Assembly: GCA_027064085.1 (NCBI GenBank)
Contig: JAMOQH010000032.1
Coordinates: 1 to 60,417 of the forward strand
DNA: 60,417 nt
Direction: 5' to 3'
Origin: a bacterium
Lineage (GTDB): Bacteria; UBP6; JAFGXH01
In this document: one piece after another, positions 53,189 through 60,417 of the stretch
Position numbering within the stretch: position 1 is the first letter of the stretch
Layout of the letters: every line of letters begins with the position of its first letter
Made by a program: the position numbers and the translations under genes
Notes under the pieces: model-generated
Told to the model about the DNA's origin: nothing
Database searches by the model: none
What the model saw: the letters and a program-made list of their open reading frames with translations, nothing else

Positions 53189-54394
53189 TTATTCATTCTT
53201 TTTTAATGTAGCCTTTAATAAAATCCTAGATTTTAACTTTTGGGCTTCAGTAAAATTATTTTTTACCTTTAATGCTAAATTGATATAAAATAAAGCCTTT
53301 TCATATTTTCCCATTTCAAAATATACTGATGATAAATTAAAAAGTAGCACAGGGCTTTCTTTTTTTTCTTGTTTTGATAATTCCCAAGCTTTAGAAAAAT
53401 ATGAAAGTGCCTCTGATTTATTTCCTGATTTATTTAAATTCATACCTATTTCATTTAATTCTTTTACACTTAATGTATGTATATCTGAGTCTAGTTTTTT
53501 TAAATATTTTTTAGCTTTTTGGATATCTCCTTTTTTTATATATAGATTAGCTAAATTATTACTTAACCCCTTGTGTCTTGGGTTTATGTTTTCAACATAT
53601 TTTAAATGCTTTTCTGCTTTGTCATTATTATTATTTTCTAAATATGACTTTCCTATTTCAAAATTATGTTCGGGGTTTTTAGGAGAAAATATTAATACCT
53701 TTTCTAAGGTTTCTAGCTTTTTCTTCTTCTCATTTATAGCATCATAGCATTTTACTAATAATTTGTGTGCAGAAAAACAGGTAGGCTTGAACATTAGTAA
53801 TAATTTTAATTCTTTAATCGATTCTTTGTATTTATTTTTTTTAAATAGATACAAAGCTTTTAAATATTTTATATAAAAATCATTTATTTTATTCTCTAAG
53901 CTAGTAATATATTTTATTGCCATTTCAAGGTTATTATCATCAATTAATTTTTCAATAGAATTTAATATGTACCAATTATCATTTTTATTATATTTTTCAA
54001 TTAATTCATTAATTATTTCTTTTATCATAGGATAATTAAATGGTTTTAGAAGTATTCCATCAAAGCCAAGTTCTTCGGCATAAGATGTGTTTTTAGTATC
54101 ATTGTCTGGTGTAATTAGTATTAATGGAATATTTCTATTGTTTTTATCTTTTTTTAATGTTTTAATAATTTCTATTTCTTTATAATTATAAATATCTATT
54201 TCTAAAAATAGTAGTTCAATATCTAATTTGCTTACAGATGATTCTATTGAATTAAAATCATTTGTATATTGCGCATTTTTAATGCCAGTTTTTTTTATTA
54301 AATTAATTAAAGAATCTCTATTATACATATCCAAGCTATATATTAAGACATTGATTTTTGATAACTGATTTGAATTTACTTTTGTAATAAACAT
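53189..54394 (-). CDS. Degenerate receiver domain with TPR repeats
   Basis: 401 residues. Residues 14-125 fold as a response-regulator receiver: strand LIYSLD, LFLEIDIYN, LILITPDND (T95) and LLKPF (K117). The phosphoacceptor Asp position is Glu65 and the N-terminal acidic pair is lost, so phosphorylation is unlikely. Residues 140-395 hold about six TPR-like repeats (YKESIKELKLLLMFKPTCFSAH, AEKHLKYVENINPRH, SEALSYFSKAWEL, YEKALFYINLALKV). It may be a constitutive scaffold for the sigma-factor system encoded next. Confidence 0.75.
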   Translation of the reverse strand: MFITKVNSNQLSKINVLIYSLDMYNRDSLINLIKKTGIKNAQYTNDFNSIESSVSKLDIELLFLEIDIYNYKEIEIIKTLKKDKNNRNIPLILITPDNDTKNTSYAEELGFDGILLKPFNYPMIKEIINELIEKYNKNDNWYILNSIEKLIDDNNLEMAIKYITSLENKINDFYIKYLKALYLFKKNKYKESIKELKLLLMFKPTCFSAHKLLVKCYDAINEKKKKLETLEKVLIFSPKNPEHNFEIGKSYLENNNNDKAEKHLKYVENINPRHKGLSNNLANLYIKKGDIQKAKKYLKKLDSDIHTLSVKELNEIGMNLNKSGNKSEALSYFSKAWELSKQEKKESPVLLFNLSSVYFEMGKYEKALFYINLALKVKNNFTEAQKLKSRILLKATLKKNE

Positions 54395-54462
54395 GCTTAA
54401 CTCATATTAACTAAGTAAATATATACAATAAATTAAATAAAATTACAAGATATTGTATATAT

Positions 54463-56457
54463 TTACCTAAATATAGAGCCAAATTTATTAAATAGTTGAT
54501 AGGAATAGATTTTATTCTTTTTAAAAAATCTTAAAGTTGAATTAAGAATTTTTTCTCGATTACTTGTTTCTATTTTATTTTCTTTTTTGCTTAAGTTCAT
54601 ATATTTTAATGTGACTTTTCCAGACATATTAATTAAAAAAGAAATGGTATTTTCTTTATCGATATTTGTAATTAAGCCTATAGATGTAAGTTCATCATTA
54701 AGTTTTCCATCTCTATTTTTATCATAAGTATTATTAAAAAATATTAAATCTCCAATTTGATAGTTCTTGTTTTTATATAATTTTCCATTTTCTTTAATAA
54801 ATTGAAAAATCAATTCGGTAATAGACAGCCATTTTCCTCGTTCATTTTTTATTATTTTAGATTTTGTTATATTTACTTTAAATTTTAGAAAAACCATTTT
54901 TATAAATCCAGAAGAAGAATTCGTCCATAATTTACTAATAGGTAAACTCTTATCCTTAAATTTTAGGGCATAATCAACAACTGGTTTCCTTTGATGATTT
55001 CCAAGCACTTTATATTGTTTAAAGTCTTTTATTGTTGTTCGCTTTCCATTTTTTTTAGGAAGATCTAGTAGCTGACCATAAGAGTTAAATAATTGAGATG
55101 CCAAACTTGGTATATTATTTTTCTTGTCTTTGGAACTTAATTTTCTCAATTTTGAATTTAAAACCTTTATTATGTTTTTATTTTTGATATTTGCTTTGTT
55201 GGGGTGTTTTAAATTCATATTGCGAGTTCTGATAGTATTTCCAACTTTATATAAAAAATATACTGTTCCTTCTTCATCAGTATTGATAACCAAAGCAACA
55301 GTAGTGAGCATATCATCTAATTTATTATTTCTATTTTTATCATAGGTATTATTAAAAAAAATAAAATCACCAGCCTTAGGTGTGGTGTTTTTAAAAATCT
55401 TTCCCTTTTCTTTAACAAAAGAAAAGATTAATTCTGTTGTGTTTCTCCAAGAACCATCTGGATTTTTAGGATAAATATCAGTAAGGTCGATATCAAAATG
55501 TGAATAAACCATTTTTATAAAACCAGATAATGAATTATTCCATTCTTCTGATTTTGGTACTTTTTTATCAATAAATGATTTGGCGTATTCTTTAATTCGT
55601 TTTCTATCAGAAGATATTTTTATACTATTTTTTATTTTTTTATTATTTGAATGAGGTTTTGATAAAATTGCAATTAAGATAATTGCAATTAAAACACTCA
55701 TTGATATTGCTAAAATTTGATATCTTTTATTTTTCGTTAAATTTTCAAAAAAATCTTGTGTTTTAACTTTATTTTTAAAACTCTTTTTGATTGAAGGAGT
55801 TTTGGTGTCATTTTTATTTGTTATTTGGTTATTTTTTACTTTAGTTATTTCTTTTTTAATTACTTCAAGTTCATCTTTTAACTCTGTTGTTCTCCATAAT
55901 ACTGAATATGTTTCTATTTCATCGGATTTCCCCTTAAACTTAACTCGCCCTAGTAGTCTTGTTCTAATTTGTGGGTATTTTTTAATTCCATTTAATGTTG
56001 TTTCGGAAATAGTTGTTCTACTTGCTGCTGTATCTGATTCTATTCTTGCTGCAACATTAACTGCATCTCCAAATATGTCATTATTTTCTACTATTACTTT
56101 ACCAGTATGAATTCCAATTCTAATTTTTATTTTATCTGTTGCTGTTTGATTATAAGCATCTAATTTTTTTTGCATTTCAATAGATGCTCTTACCCCAAGA
56201 AATTCACTATCAAATTTTGCCATAATGGAGTCGCCAATAGTTTTTATTATAGTGCCATTATGAGCTTCTATTATCGGAAATAACATTTTATTATGTCTTT
56301 CTATAAATAATCTACCCTTAATATCACCATATTTTTCAAAATATTTTGTACTGTCTTTTAAATCTGTAAACATAATGGTAATAGTTTTAAGATAATTACT
56401 TTCTAACTTTTGTTGTAATTTATTAATATCTTCTAATATTTTAGATGCATCACTCAT
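54463..56457 (-). CDS. Membrane class III adenylate cyclase with two degenerate NlpC/P60-like domains
   Basis: 664 residues. Residues 20-190 are a class III nucleotidyl cyclase: FTDLKDSTKYF (D32), KTIGDSIMAKF (K72, D76) and FGDAVNVAARIE (D131, N134, R138), so metal and substrate sites look intact. One membrane helix lies at about 246-266. The outside part has two homologous copies (about 290-425 and 492-630). Each shows SGFIKMV, KAGDFIFF or QIGDLIFF, NNTYDKNR and LNDELTSIGLI. They resemble NlpC/P60-CHAP peptidases, but the Cys before SGF is L310/S515 and the His is T386/S592. They are therefore probably sensors rather than enzymes. Confidence 0.8.
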   Translation of the reverse strand: MSDASKILEDINKLQQKLESNYLKTITIMFTDLKDSTKYFEKYGDIKGRLFIERHNKMLFPIIEAHNGTIIKTIGDSIMAKFDSEFLGVRASIEMQKKLDAYNQTATDKIKIRIGIHTGKVIVENNDIFGDAVNVAARIESDTAASRTTISETTLNGIKKYPQIRTRLLGRVKFKGKSDEIETYSVLWRTTELKDELEVIKKEITKVKNNQITNKNDTKTPSIKKSFKNKVKTQDFFENLTKNKRYQILAISMSVLIAIILIAILSKPHSNNKKIKNSIKISSDRKRIKEYAKSFIDKKVPKSEEWNNSLSGFIKMVYSHFDIDLTDIYPKNPDGSWRNTTELIFSFVKEKGKIFKNTTPKAGDFIFFNNTYDKNRNNKLDDMLTTVALVINTDEEGTVYFLYKVGNTIRTRNMNLKHPNKANIKNKNIIKVLNSKLRKLSSKDKKNNIPSLASQLFNSYGQLLDLPKKNGKRTTIKDFKQYKVLGNHQRKPVVDYALKFKDKSLPISKLWTNSSSGFIKMVFLKFKVNITKSKIIKNERGKWLSITELIFQFIKENGKLYKNKNYQIGDLIFFNNTYDKNRDGKLNDELTSIGLITNIDKENTISFLINMSGKVTLKYMNLSKKENKIETSNREKILNSTLRFFKKNKIYSYQLFNKFGSIFR

Positions 56458-56635
56458 AAACCACCAATTATAACCACTATTATTATAAATTACTTTCTTT
56501 ATGATTACAAGTTTTAAACCAGTAATTCTTTATGAGTTTACCTCCTCTTTTTTAAAAATATCTAAAATTTATGATAATTTAGGATAATTTAGGATAAAAT
56601 GGTATTATTTTGATAAAAGTTTTAGCTTGTTTCAC

Positions 56636-56690
56636 AATTAATAGACTTATAAGGCTATTAATTACGAAGAAAACAACTTGTTGGTTGATG
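56636..56690 (+). repeat. Two-hairpin intergenic element, copy F
   Basis: AATTAATAG/CTATTAATT (56636-56663, loop ACTTATAAGG) is a nine-pair stem. AAGAAAAC, CAAC/GTTG and GGTTGATGA follow. The outer four-base stem is not evident in this copy. The rest of 56458-56704 is AT-rich and includes a direct repeat of TTTAGGATAA near 56578-56597. Confidence 0.45.
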
Positions 56691-56704
56691 AGCAATAATA
56701 AATC

Positions 56705-57157
56705 TTAGTTACTTTTAATTTTGCAAATAGTGTCTATTCCACCTCTTGTATTGTAAATTGTTTCAACTTTAATATTTTTAGGAGCTAGAATTTTTTTTAA
56801 ATCTTTATATATTATTTGAGTTAAATGCTCTTGATAAATACCTACTTCTCTAAAACTCATAAGATAATACTTAAATGATTTTAGCTCTAACACTTTTCTG
56901 TTTGGAGTATACTCCACTGTTAAAGTTGCTTGGTCAGGAAGCCCCGAATATGGGCAAAGAGCTGATAGTTCATCTGTTTTATATATTACAATTTGCTCAA
57001 TATATTCTGTATCCATATCTTCAATAATTTCACAATGACTATCTCCTGTTTCTTTGAATATAACTTCTCTCATCTTATATGGAAATGTTTCTAATAATTC
57101 CGTTTCTATCGCTGAAACTGGTAAAAATGCTCTTCTTTTTCCTTCTGCTATTGCCAT
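56705..57157 (-). CDS. queF: NADPH-dependent preQ0 reductase (7-cyano-7-deazaguanine reductase)
   Basis: 150 residues, unimodular QueF type. Reduces the nitrile of preQ0 to preQ1. The catalytic pair is C68 and D75 in LCPYSGLPDQATL; ELKSFKYYLMSFR and GIYQEHLT (substrate and NADPH contacts) and TRGGID complete the family pattern. preQ1 is the substrate of Tgt, encoded at 8976 in this window; the other queuosine genes are not seen. No preQ1 riboswitch is evident upstream. Confidence 0.95.
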   Translation of the reverse strand: MAIAEGKRRAFLPVSAIETELLETFPYKMREVIFKETGDSHCEIIEDMDTEYIEQIVIYKTDELSALCPYSGLPDQATLTVEYTPNRKVLELKSFKYYLMSFREVGIYQEHLTQIIYKDLKKILAPKNIKVETIYNTRGGIDTICKIKSN

Positions 57158-57198
57158 AACTTCACTCCTTGATGAGTTCTAAATAAAAATCAATACTG

Positions 57199-57227
57199 AA
57201 TATATATTAAATTTAATATTTATTCAA
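57199..57227 (-). promoter_or_regulatory. Promoter of queF
   Basis: On the minus strand TTGAAT (57227-57222), 17 bases, then TATATT (57204-57199), about 40 bases before the start. The spacer is part of a near-palindrome, so a repressor site is possible. Confidence 0.5.
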
Positions 57228-57353
57228 GTGGAAAGGGGGAGTTAAGATGGAACTAGCTTCATTTTAATATTCACATAGAAAACATATTTATTGTACATAA
57301 AAAACATAGCATTATAATAAAATATTTTTTTATTACTTTAGAGGGATTAAATT

Positions 57354-58682
57354 ATGAAAAAAAGAGTTGATATTAATCAAATTAAACAATTTAAACCTAT
57401 GCGAAAAGCTATGAACTTTCAGGAGGCTATTATTGAATCAAATAGATGCCTATTATGTGAAGATGCTCCTTGTAGTCAAGCTTGTCCTGCTGGAACAGAT
57501 CCTGGTAAATTTATTAGGCAAATTAAGTTTCAAAATTATAAAGGGGCAGCAAGAACAATCAGGAATAATAATATAATGGGAAGTTCATGTGCTCATATCT
57601 GTCCAACTGAAAAATTATGTGAATTAGGGTGTTCTGCAAAAGAATTAAATCATACTATTGATATTAGTGGTCTTCAGCAATTTGCAATTAATTATGGTAT
57701 TGAAAATAAACTTGAACCTATGATTAAAAGTAAAGAAAATATGGGTAAAATTGCTGTAATTGGGGCCGGTCCAGCTGGCTTATCTTGTGCTTCTGAATTA
57801 GCAAAATTAGATTATGATGTTACTATTTATGAAAAGGATAGTGAAGCAGGAGGTGTTTTAAGATGGAACATTCCTAATTTTCGTCTTCCTGTAGAAATGA
57901 TAGAAAATGACCTAAAAAACATTAGAGATTTAGGTGTTAAAATAAAATGTAATGAAGATATTAATACTAAAGAAAAGGCAAATAAACTATTAAAGAATAA
58001 TGATGCTGTTTTTCTAGCAACAGGGCTAAATAAAGCTTTTTTGCTTTCTGAACTCAAAGATTTTAACAATTCAAAATCATACATTGATTTTCTTCGTTCT
58101 ATTCAAGAATCAAAAAAAGAAATAAAAGCCCAAATTGAAAATAAAATTGTTACTATTGTTGGTGGAGGCTCTGTTGCTTTAGATTGTGCTATTTCAGCTA
58201 AGGCTTTAGGTGCAAAAAGGGTTTATGTTATATCATTAGAACATTTAAGTGAATTACCTGCAGTCCTTGAAGAAGTAGAGCTTGGACATTTAATGAATAT
58301 TATATTTAAACCAAATACAAGAATTACATCCGTTAAATCCATAGATAATAATATAATTGCAGTAAAGGGAAATGAAATAGATTGGAAAGAAGAAAATAAT
58401 TTTAGCCCTAAAAATGCAATAGAGATTGAAGATACTGAATTTACATTGAAAACCGATTTAGTTATTCAAGCAATTGGAACTTATCCAATAATTAAAGAAG
58501 TGTTTTCTGAATTGGAAACTTTTGGTAAAGGTTGTATTGTCAGTAAAAATAGTCTAACAAGTCATAAAAAAATATTTGTAGCTGGTGATTTAGTTAATGG
58601 TGGAGCAACTGCTGTTCAGGCAGTTGGAGAAGGTAAAAAAGCAGCTATTGCTATTGATAGTTTTGTAAAAGGAGGTAAATAA
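57354..58682 (+). CDS. preT: Dihydropyrimidine dehydrogenase subunit PreT (GltD-like flavoprotein)
   Basis: 442 residues. N-terminal iron-sulfur domain with eight Cys (RCLLCEDAPCSQACPAG and SSCAHICPTEKLCELGC), then an FAD site (IGAGPAGLSCASEL), the GGVLRWNIPNFRLP stretch and an NAD(P) site (VGGGSVALDCAISAKALGA), closing with VFVAGDLVNGGATAVQAVGEG-type residues. Passes electrons from NAD(P)H to PreA for uracil/thymine reduction. Its stop overlaps the preA start by one base. GAGGG precedes the ATG at some distance. Confidence 0.92.
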   Translation: MKKRVDINQIKQFKPMRKAMNFQEAIIESNRCLLCEDAPCSQACPAGTDPGKFIRQIKFQNYKGAARTIRNNNIMGSSCAHICPTEKLCELGCSAKELNHTIDISGLQQFAINYGIENKLEPMIKSKENMGKIAVIGAGPAGLSCASELAKLDYDVTIYEKDSEAGGVLRWNIPNFRLPVEMIENDLKNIRDLGVKIKCNEDINTKEKANKLLKNNDAVFLATGLNKAFLLSELKDFNNSKSYIDFLRSIQESKKEIKAQIENKIVTIVGGGSVALDCAISAKALGAKRVYVISLEHLSELPAVLEEVELGHLMNIIFKPNTRITSVKSIDNNIIAVKGNEIDWKEENNFSPKNAIEIEDTEFTLKTDLVIQAIGTYPIIKEVFSELETFGKGCIVSKNSLTSHKKIFVAGDLVNGGATAVQAVGEGKKAAIAIDSFVKGGK

Positions 58683-59920
58683 TGGGAAAAGCATCTTTAA
58701 AAGTAACATTTTGTGGTATTGAATTTGAAAATCCATTTTGTTTATCTTCATCTCCTGTTGGAAATCATGCGGAAATGTGTGCAAGAGCATTTGATGCTGG
58801 TTGGGGAGGAATTGTTTATAAAACATTAAATGTTGATGAAAGGTTTAAAGTAATAATGCCATCACCAAGGCTAAATTCATATAATTATAATGGTAATAAA
58901 TTTGTTGGGCTTCAAAATGCTGAGCAAATTTCTGATAGAACTCTTGCCGAGAATCTAAAAGATATTGCAGAATTAAAGAAAAATTATTCAACTAAGGTAC
59001 TTATCTCTAGTATTATGGGATTTAATGATGATGATTGGGCTATTTTAGCTAGAGAATCAGAAAAAGCTGGCGCAGATATGCTTGAATTAAACTTTTCTTG
59101 TCCTCAGATGGCAAGAAAAGATGCTGGCCATAGAATTGGACAAAATTACGAAGCTGTTGAACATTTTACTAAAATTGTTAAAGAAAACTGCAATCTTCCT
59201 ATTATAGCTAAAATGACTCCAAATATTACAGATATGCTTCCTGTTGCTTTAGCTGCAAAAAGAGGGGGAGCTGATGCAATTTCTGCAATTAATACTATAA
59301 GAGCAATAACAGATATAGATATAGATAGTTTAACTCCTATGCCTATGATTCATGGCAAATCAGGCATTACTGGATTTTCAGGACCTGCTGCAAAACCTAT
59401 AGGAATGCGTTTTGTATCTGAGCTTTATAATGATAAAGGATTAAATTTACCCATTTCTGCAATTGGAGGAATAGAAACTTGGAGAGATGCTCTTCATTTT
59501 ATTCTTCTTGGTGGAATGAATATTCAAGTGACTACAGCTATTATGCGTTATGGTTACAGAATCATAGAGGATATGAAAGAAGGTCTTTTGGATTATATGA
59601 ATGATAGAGATATTGAAACGATAGAGCAAATTTGTGGTAAAGCTGCTGAAAAATTAGTTGATCCTTCAGAGTTTGATATTAGATATCAAGTGGTTTCTGT
59701 TATTGATGAAGAAAAATGTATTGGTTGTGGTCAATGTTATATTTCATGCCAAGATGCTGCAAATCAAGCAATAATTTTTGATCTTGAAACAAGAAAAGCA
59801 ACAGTTGATGAAAAACGATGTGTTGGTTGTACTTTGTGTAAACATGTTTGTCCGGTTTGGGATTGTATTACATATAGGACAGTAGATACTTTAATAACTC
59901 CTCATGCCGGAAGATTGTAA
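58682..59920 (+). CDS. preA: Dihydropyrimidine dehydrogenase catalytic subunit PreA
   Basis: 412 residues. FMN barrel of the dihydroorotate dehydrogenase type: FENPFCLSSSPVG, LNFSCPQMARKD (active-site Cys), IIAKMTPNITD, NTIRAI and IGGIETWRDAL. Two C-terminal [4Fe-4S] clusters (CIGCGQCYISCQDA and CVGCTLCKHVCPV). Together with PreT it reduces uracil and thymine, the first step of pyrimidine breakdown. No hydantoinase or ureidopropionase gene follows in the window, so the rest of the pathway lies elsewhere or the pair serves another flavin reduction. 59921-60085 is AT-rich without recognisable features. Confidence 0.93.
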   Translation: MGKASLKVTFCGIEFENPFCLSSSPVGNHAEMCARAFDAGWGGIVYKTLNVDERFKVIMPSPRLNSYNYNGNKFVGLQNAEQISDRTLAENLKDIAELKKNYSTKVLISSIMGFNDDDWAILARESEKAGADMLELNFSCPQMARKDAGHRIGQNYEAVEHFTKIVKENCNLPIIAKMTPNITDMLPVALAAKRGGADAISAINTIRAITDIDIDSLTPMPMIHGKSGITGFSGPAAKPIGMRFVSELYNDKGLNLPISAIGGIETWRDALHFILLGGMNIQVTTAIMRYGYRIIEDMKEGLLDYMNDRDIETIEQICGKAAEKLVDPSEFDIRYQVVSVIDEEKCIGCGQCYISCQDAANQAIIFDLETRKATVDEKRCVGCTLCKHVCPVWDCITYRTVDTLITPHAGRL

Positions 59921-60085
59921 AATAAAAAATACTAATTTAAAAACTGCGATTCGTAATTTTAAAAAAAAATTTTAAAAATTTATAATATATATGTTATTCT
60001 ACAGTATTATAAATAATTCTAATGTTTTATAAAAAAGATAAAAAATATGTAAAAAAGAATTTTAAACAAGGTAATCTTTAACATA

Positions 60086-60417
60086 TTAATTGTTTTCTAT
60101 ATTTAACTCTTTTTGTAATTCTTTAACCTTTTTAATAGATAATTTAGTATATTTTTGTACAAATGCAATTTCAGCACCATCTTTTAACATCTCAATTGCT
60201 GTTTCTATTTTACCTTCTATTTTACCTTCTATTTTACCTTTTTCTATACCTTTTTCTATACCTTTTTTTTCTCCTCTTTCTTCAATTTCGTTAATTAGTT
60301 TCATCATTCCACCCATTTTATCCTCCTGGTTTAAAGTTTTAAGCGCTTCTTTAATATCTATTTTATCACTTGATATTAATTTAACAAATTTATTAATTTT
60401 ATCAAGCATTATTAATT
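60086..60417 (-). CDS. Rpn-family nuclease/transposase-like protein, C-terminal part (runs off window)
   Basis: The frame is open to the right edge, so Met at 60409 is probably internal. The last 107 residues include MGGMMKLINEIEERGEKKG, then repeated EKG/EGK units (about residues 45-70) and VQKYTKLSIKKVKELQ, the usual C-terminus of Rpn/PDDEXK transposase-like proteins. The catalytic domain lies outside the window. This is a second family member besides the fragment at 1-168, in the same orientation. Confidence 0.75.
   Translation of the reverse strand, partial: LIMLDKINKFVKLISSDKIDIKEALKTLNQEDKMGGMMKLINEIEERGEKKGIEKGIEKGKIEGKIEGKIETAIEMLKDGAEIAFVQKYTKLSIKKVKELQKELNIENN

Noticed and set aside
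56578-56597. Direct repeat TTTAGGATAA near copy F
   Set aside because: Too short and simple in AT-rich DNA to interpret.
59930-60010. A/T-rich self-complementary stretch after preA as a terminator
   Set aside because: Only low-complexity A/T pairing; no GC stem or defined T-run.

Overview
The window is AT-rich bacterial chromosome using the standard code (TAA, TAG and TGA all end genes). Encoded lipoproteins and outer-membrane proteins, a TonB receptor, MurJ and OmpA show a diderm. The mix of Cys-rich/EGF-like and MopE-type lipoproteins, thrombospondin-type-3/OmpA proteins, DUF4398-like and CsgG-like envelope proteins, an FHA sigma-54 activator, PilZ and an MXAN_5187-like protein points to a low-GC member of the Myxococcota / former Deltaproteobacteria. 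That placement is inference; no rRNA is present.

Layout. 1-168: start of an Rpn/YhgA-like nuclease running off the left edge. 232-2492: structured intergenic DNA, promoter, rpsB and tsf, then a candidate structured RNA and a terminator. 2653-8226: a decayed type I restriction-modification island (hsdM tail, deleted ORF6N gene, frameshifted yhcG-type nuclease, a REP-associated transposase between two REP-like double hairpins, half-size hsdS, and hsdR lacking its ATPase motifs). It sits between tsf and pyrH, which are usually adjacent. 8270-10100: pyrH and tgt. 10183-20079, mostly minus: nuclease-like lipoprotein, murJ, an outer-membrane-like protein, an RDD protein, rsmE, an ABC1 kinase, a large Cys-rich lipoprotein and murA (with Asp at the usual catalytic Cys). 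20329-28380: thioredoxin lipoprotein, iron-type operator region, outer-membrane proteins, mnmE, TonB receptor and an orphan 5'-nucleotidase C-domain lipoprotein. 28546-30406: truB and nrnA (no AUG start). 30577-34977: envelope gene cluster. 35078-43304: rimP-nusA-ylxR-infB-rbfA, a degenerate Fic-like gene and an RNase J-like gene. 43444-44621: tRNA-Leu(CAA) and tsaD. 44661-47657: minus-strand signalling operon (FHA sigma-54 activator, PilZ). 47793-50983: glyS, a MobA-like transferase and an unknown. 51088-56457: lipoprotein, anti-sigma and ECF sigma genes, a receiver-TPR protein and a membrane adenylate cyclase with two degenerate NlpC/P60-like domains. 56705-59920: queF, preT, preA. 60086-60417: C-terminal part of a second Rpn-family gene.

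Three observations stand out. (1) A recurrent intergenic two-hairpin element occurs about seven times, always on the plus strand, with different stem sequences but the same architecture. (2) The restriction island shows parallel decay by in-frame deletions and is associated with a RAYT/REP unit. (3) Several proteins look like deliberate pseudoenzymes: the cyclase with NlpC/P60-like domains lacking Cys and His, a receiver without its Asp, and a Fic-like protein without its motif.
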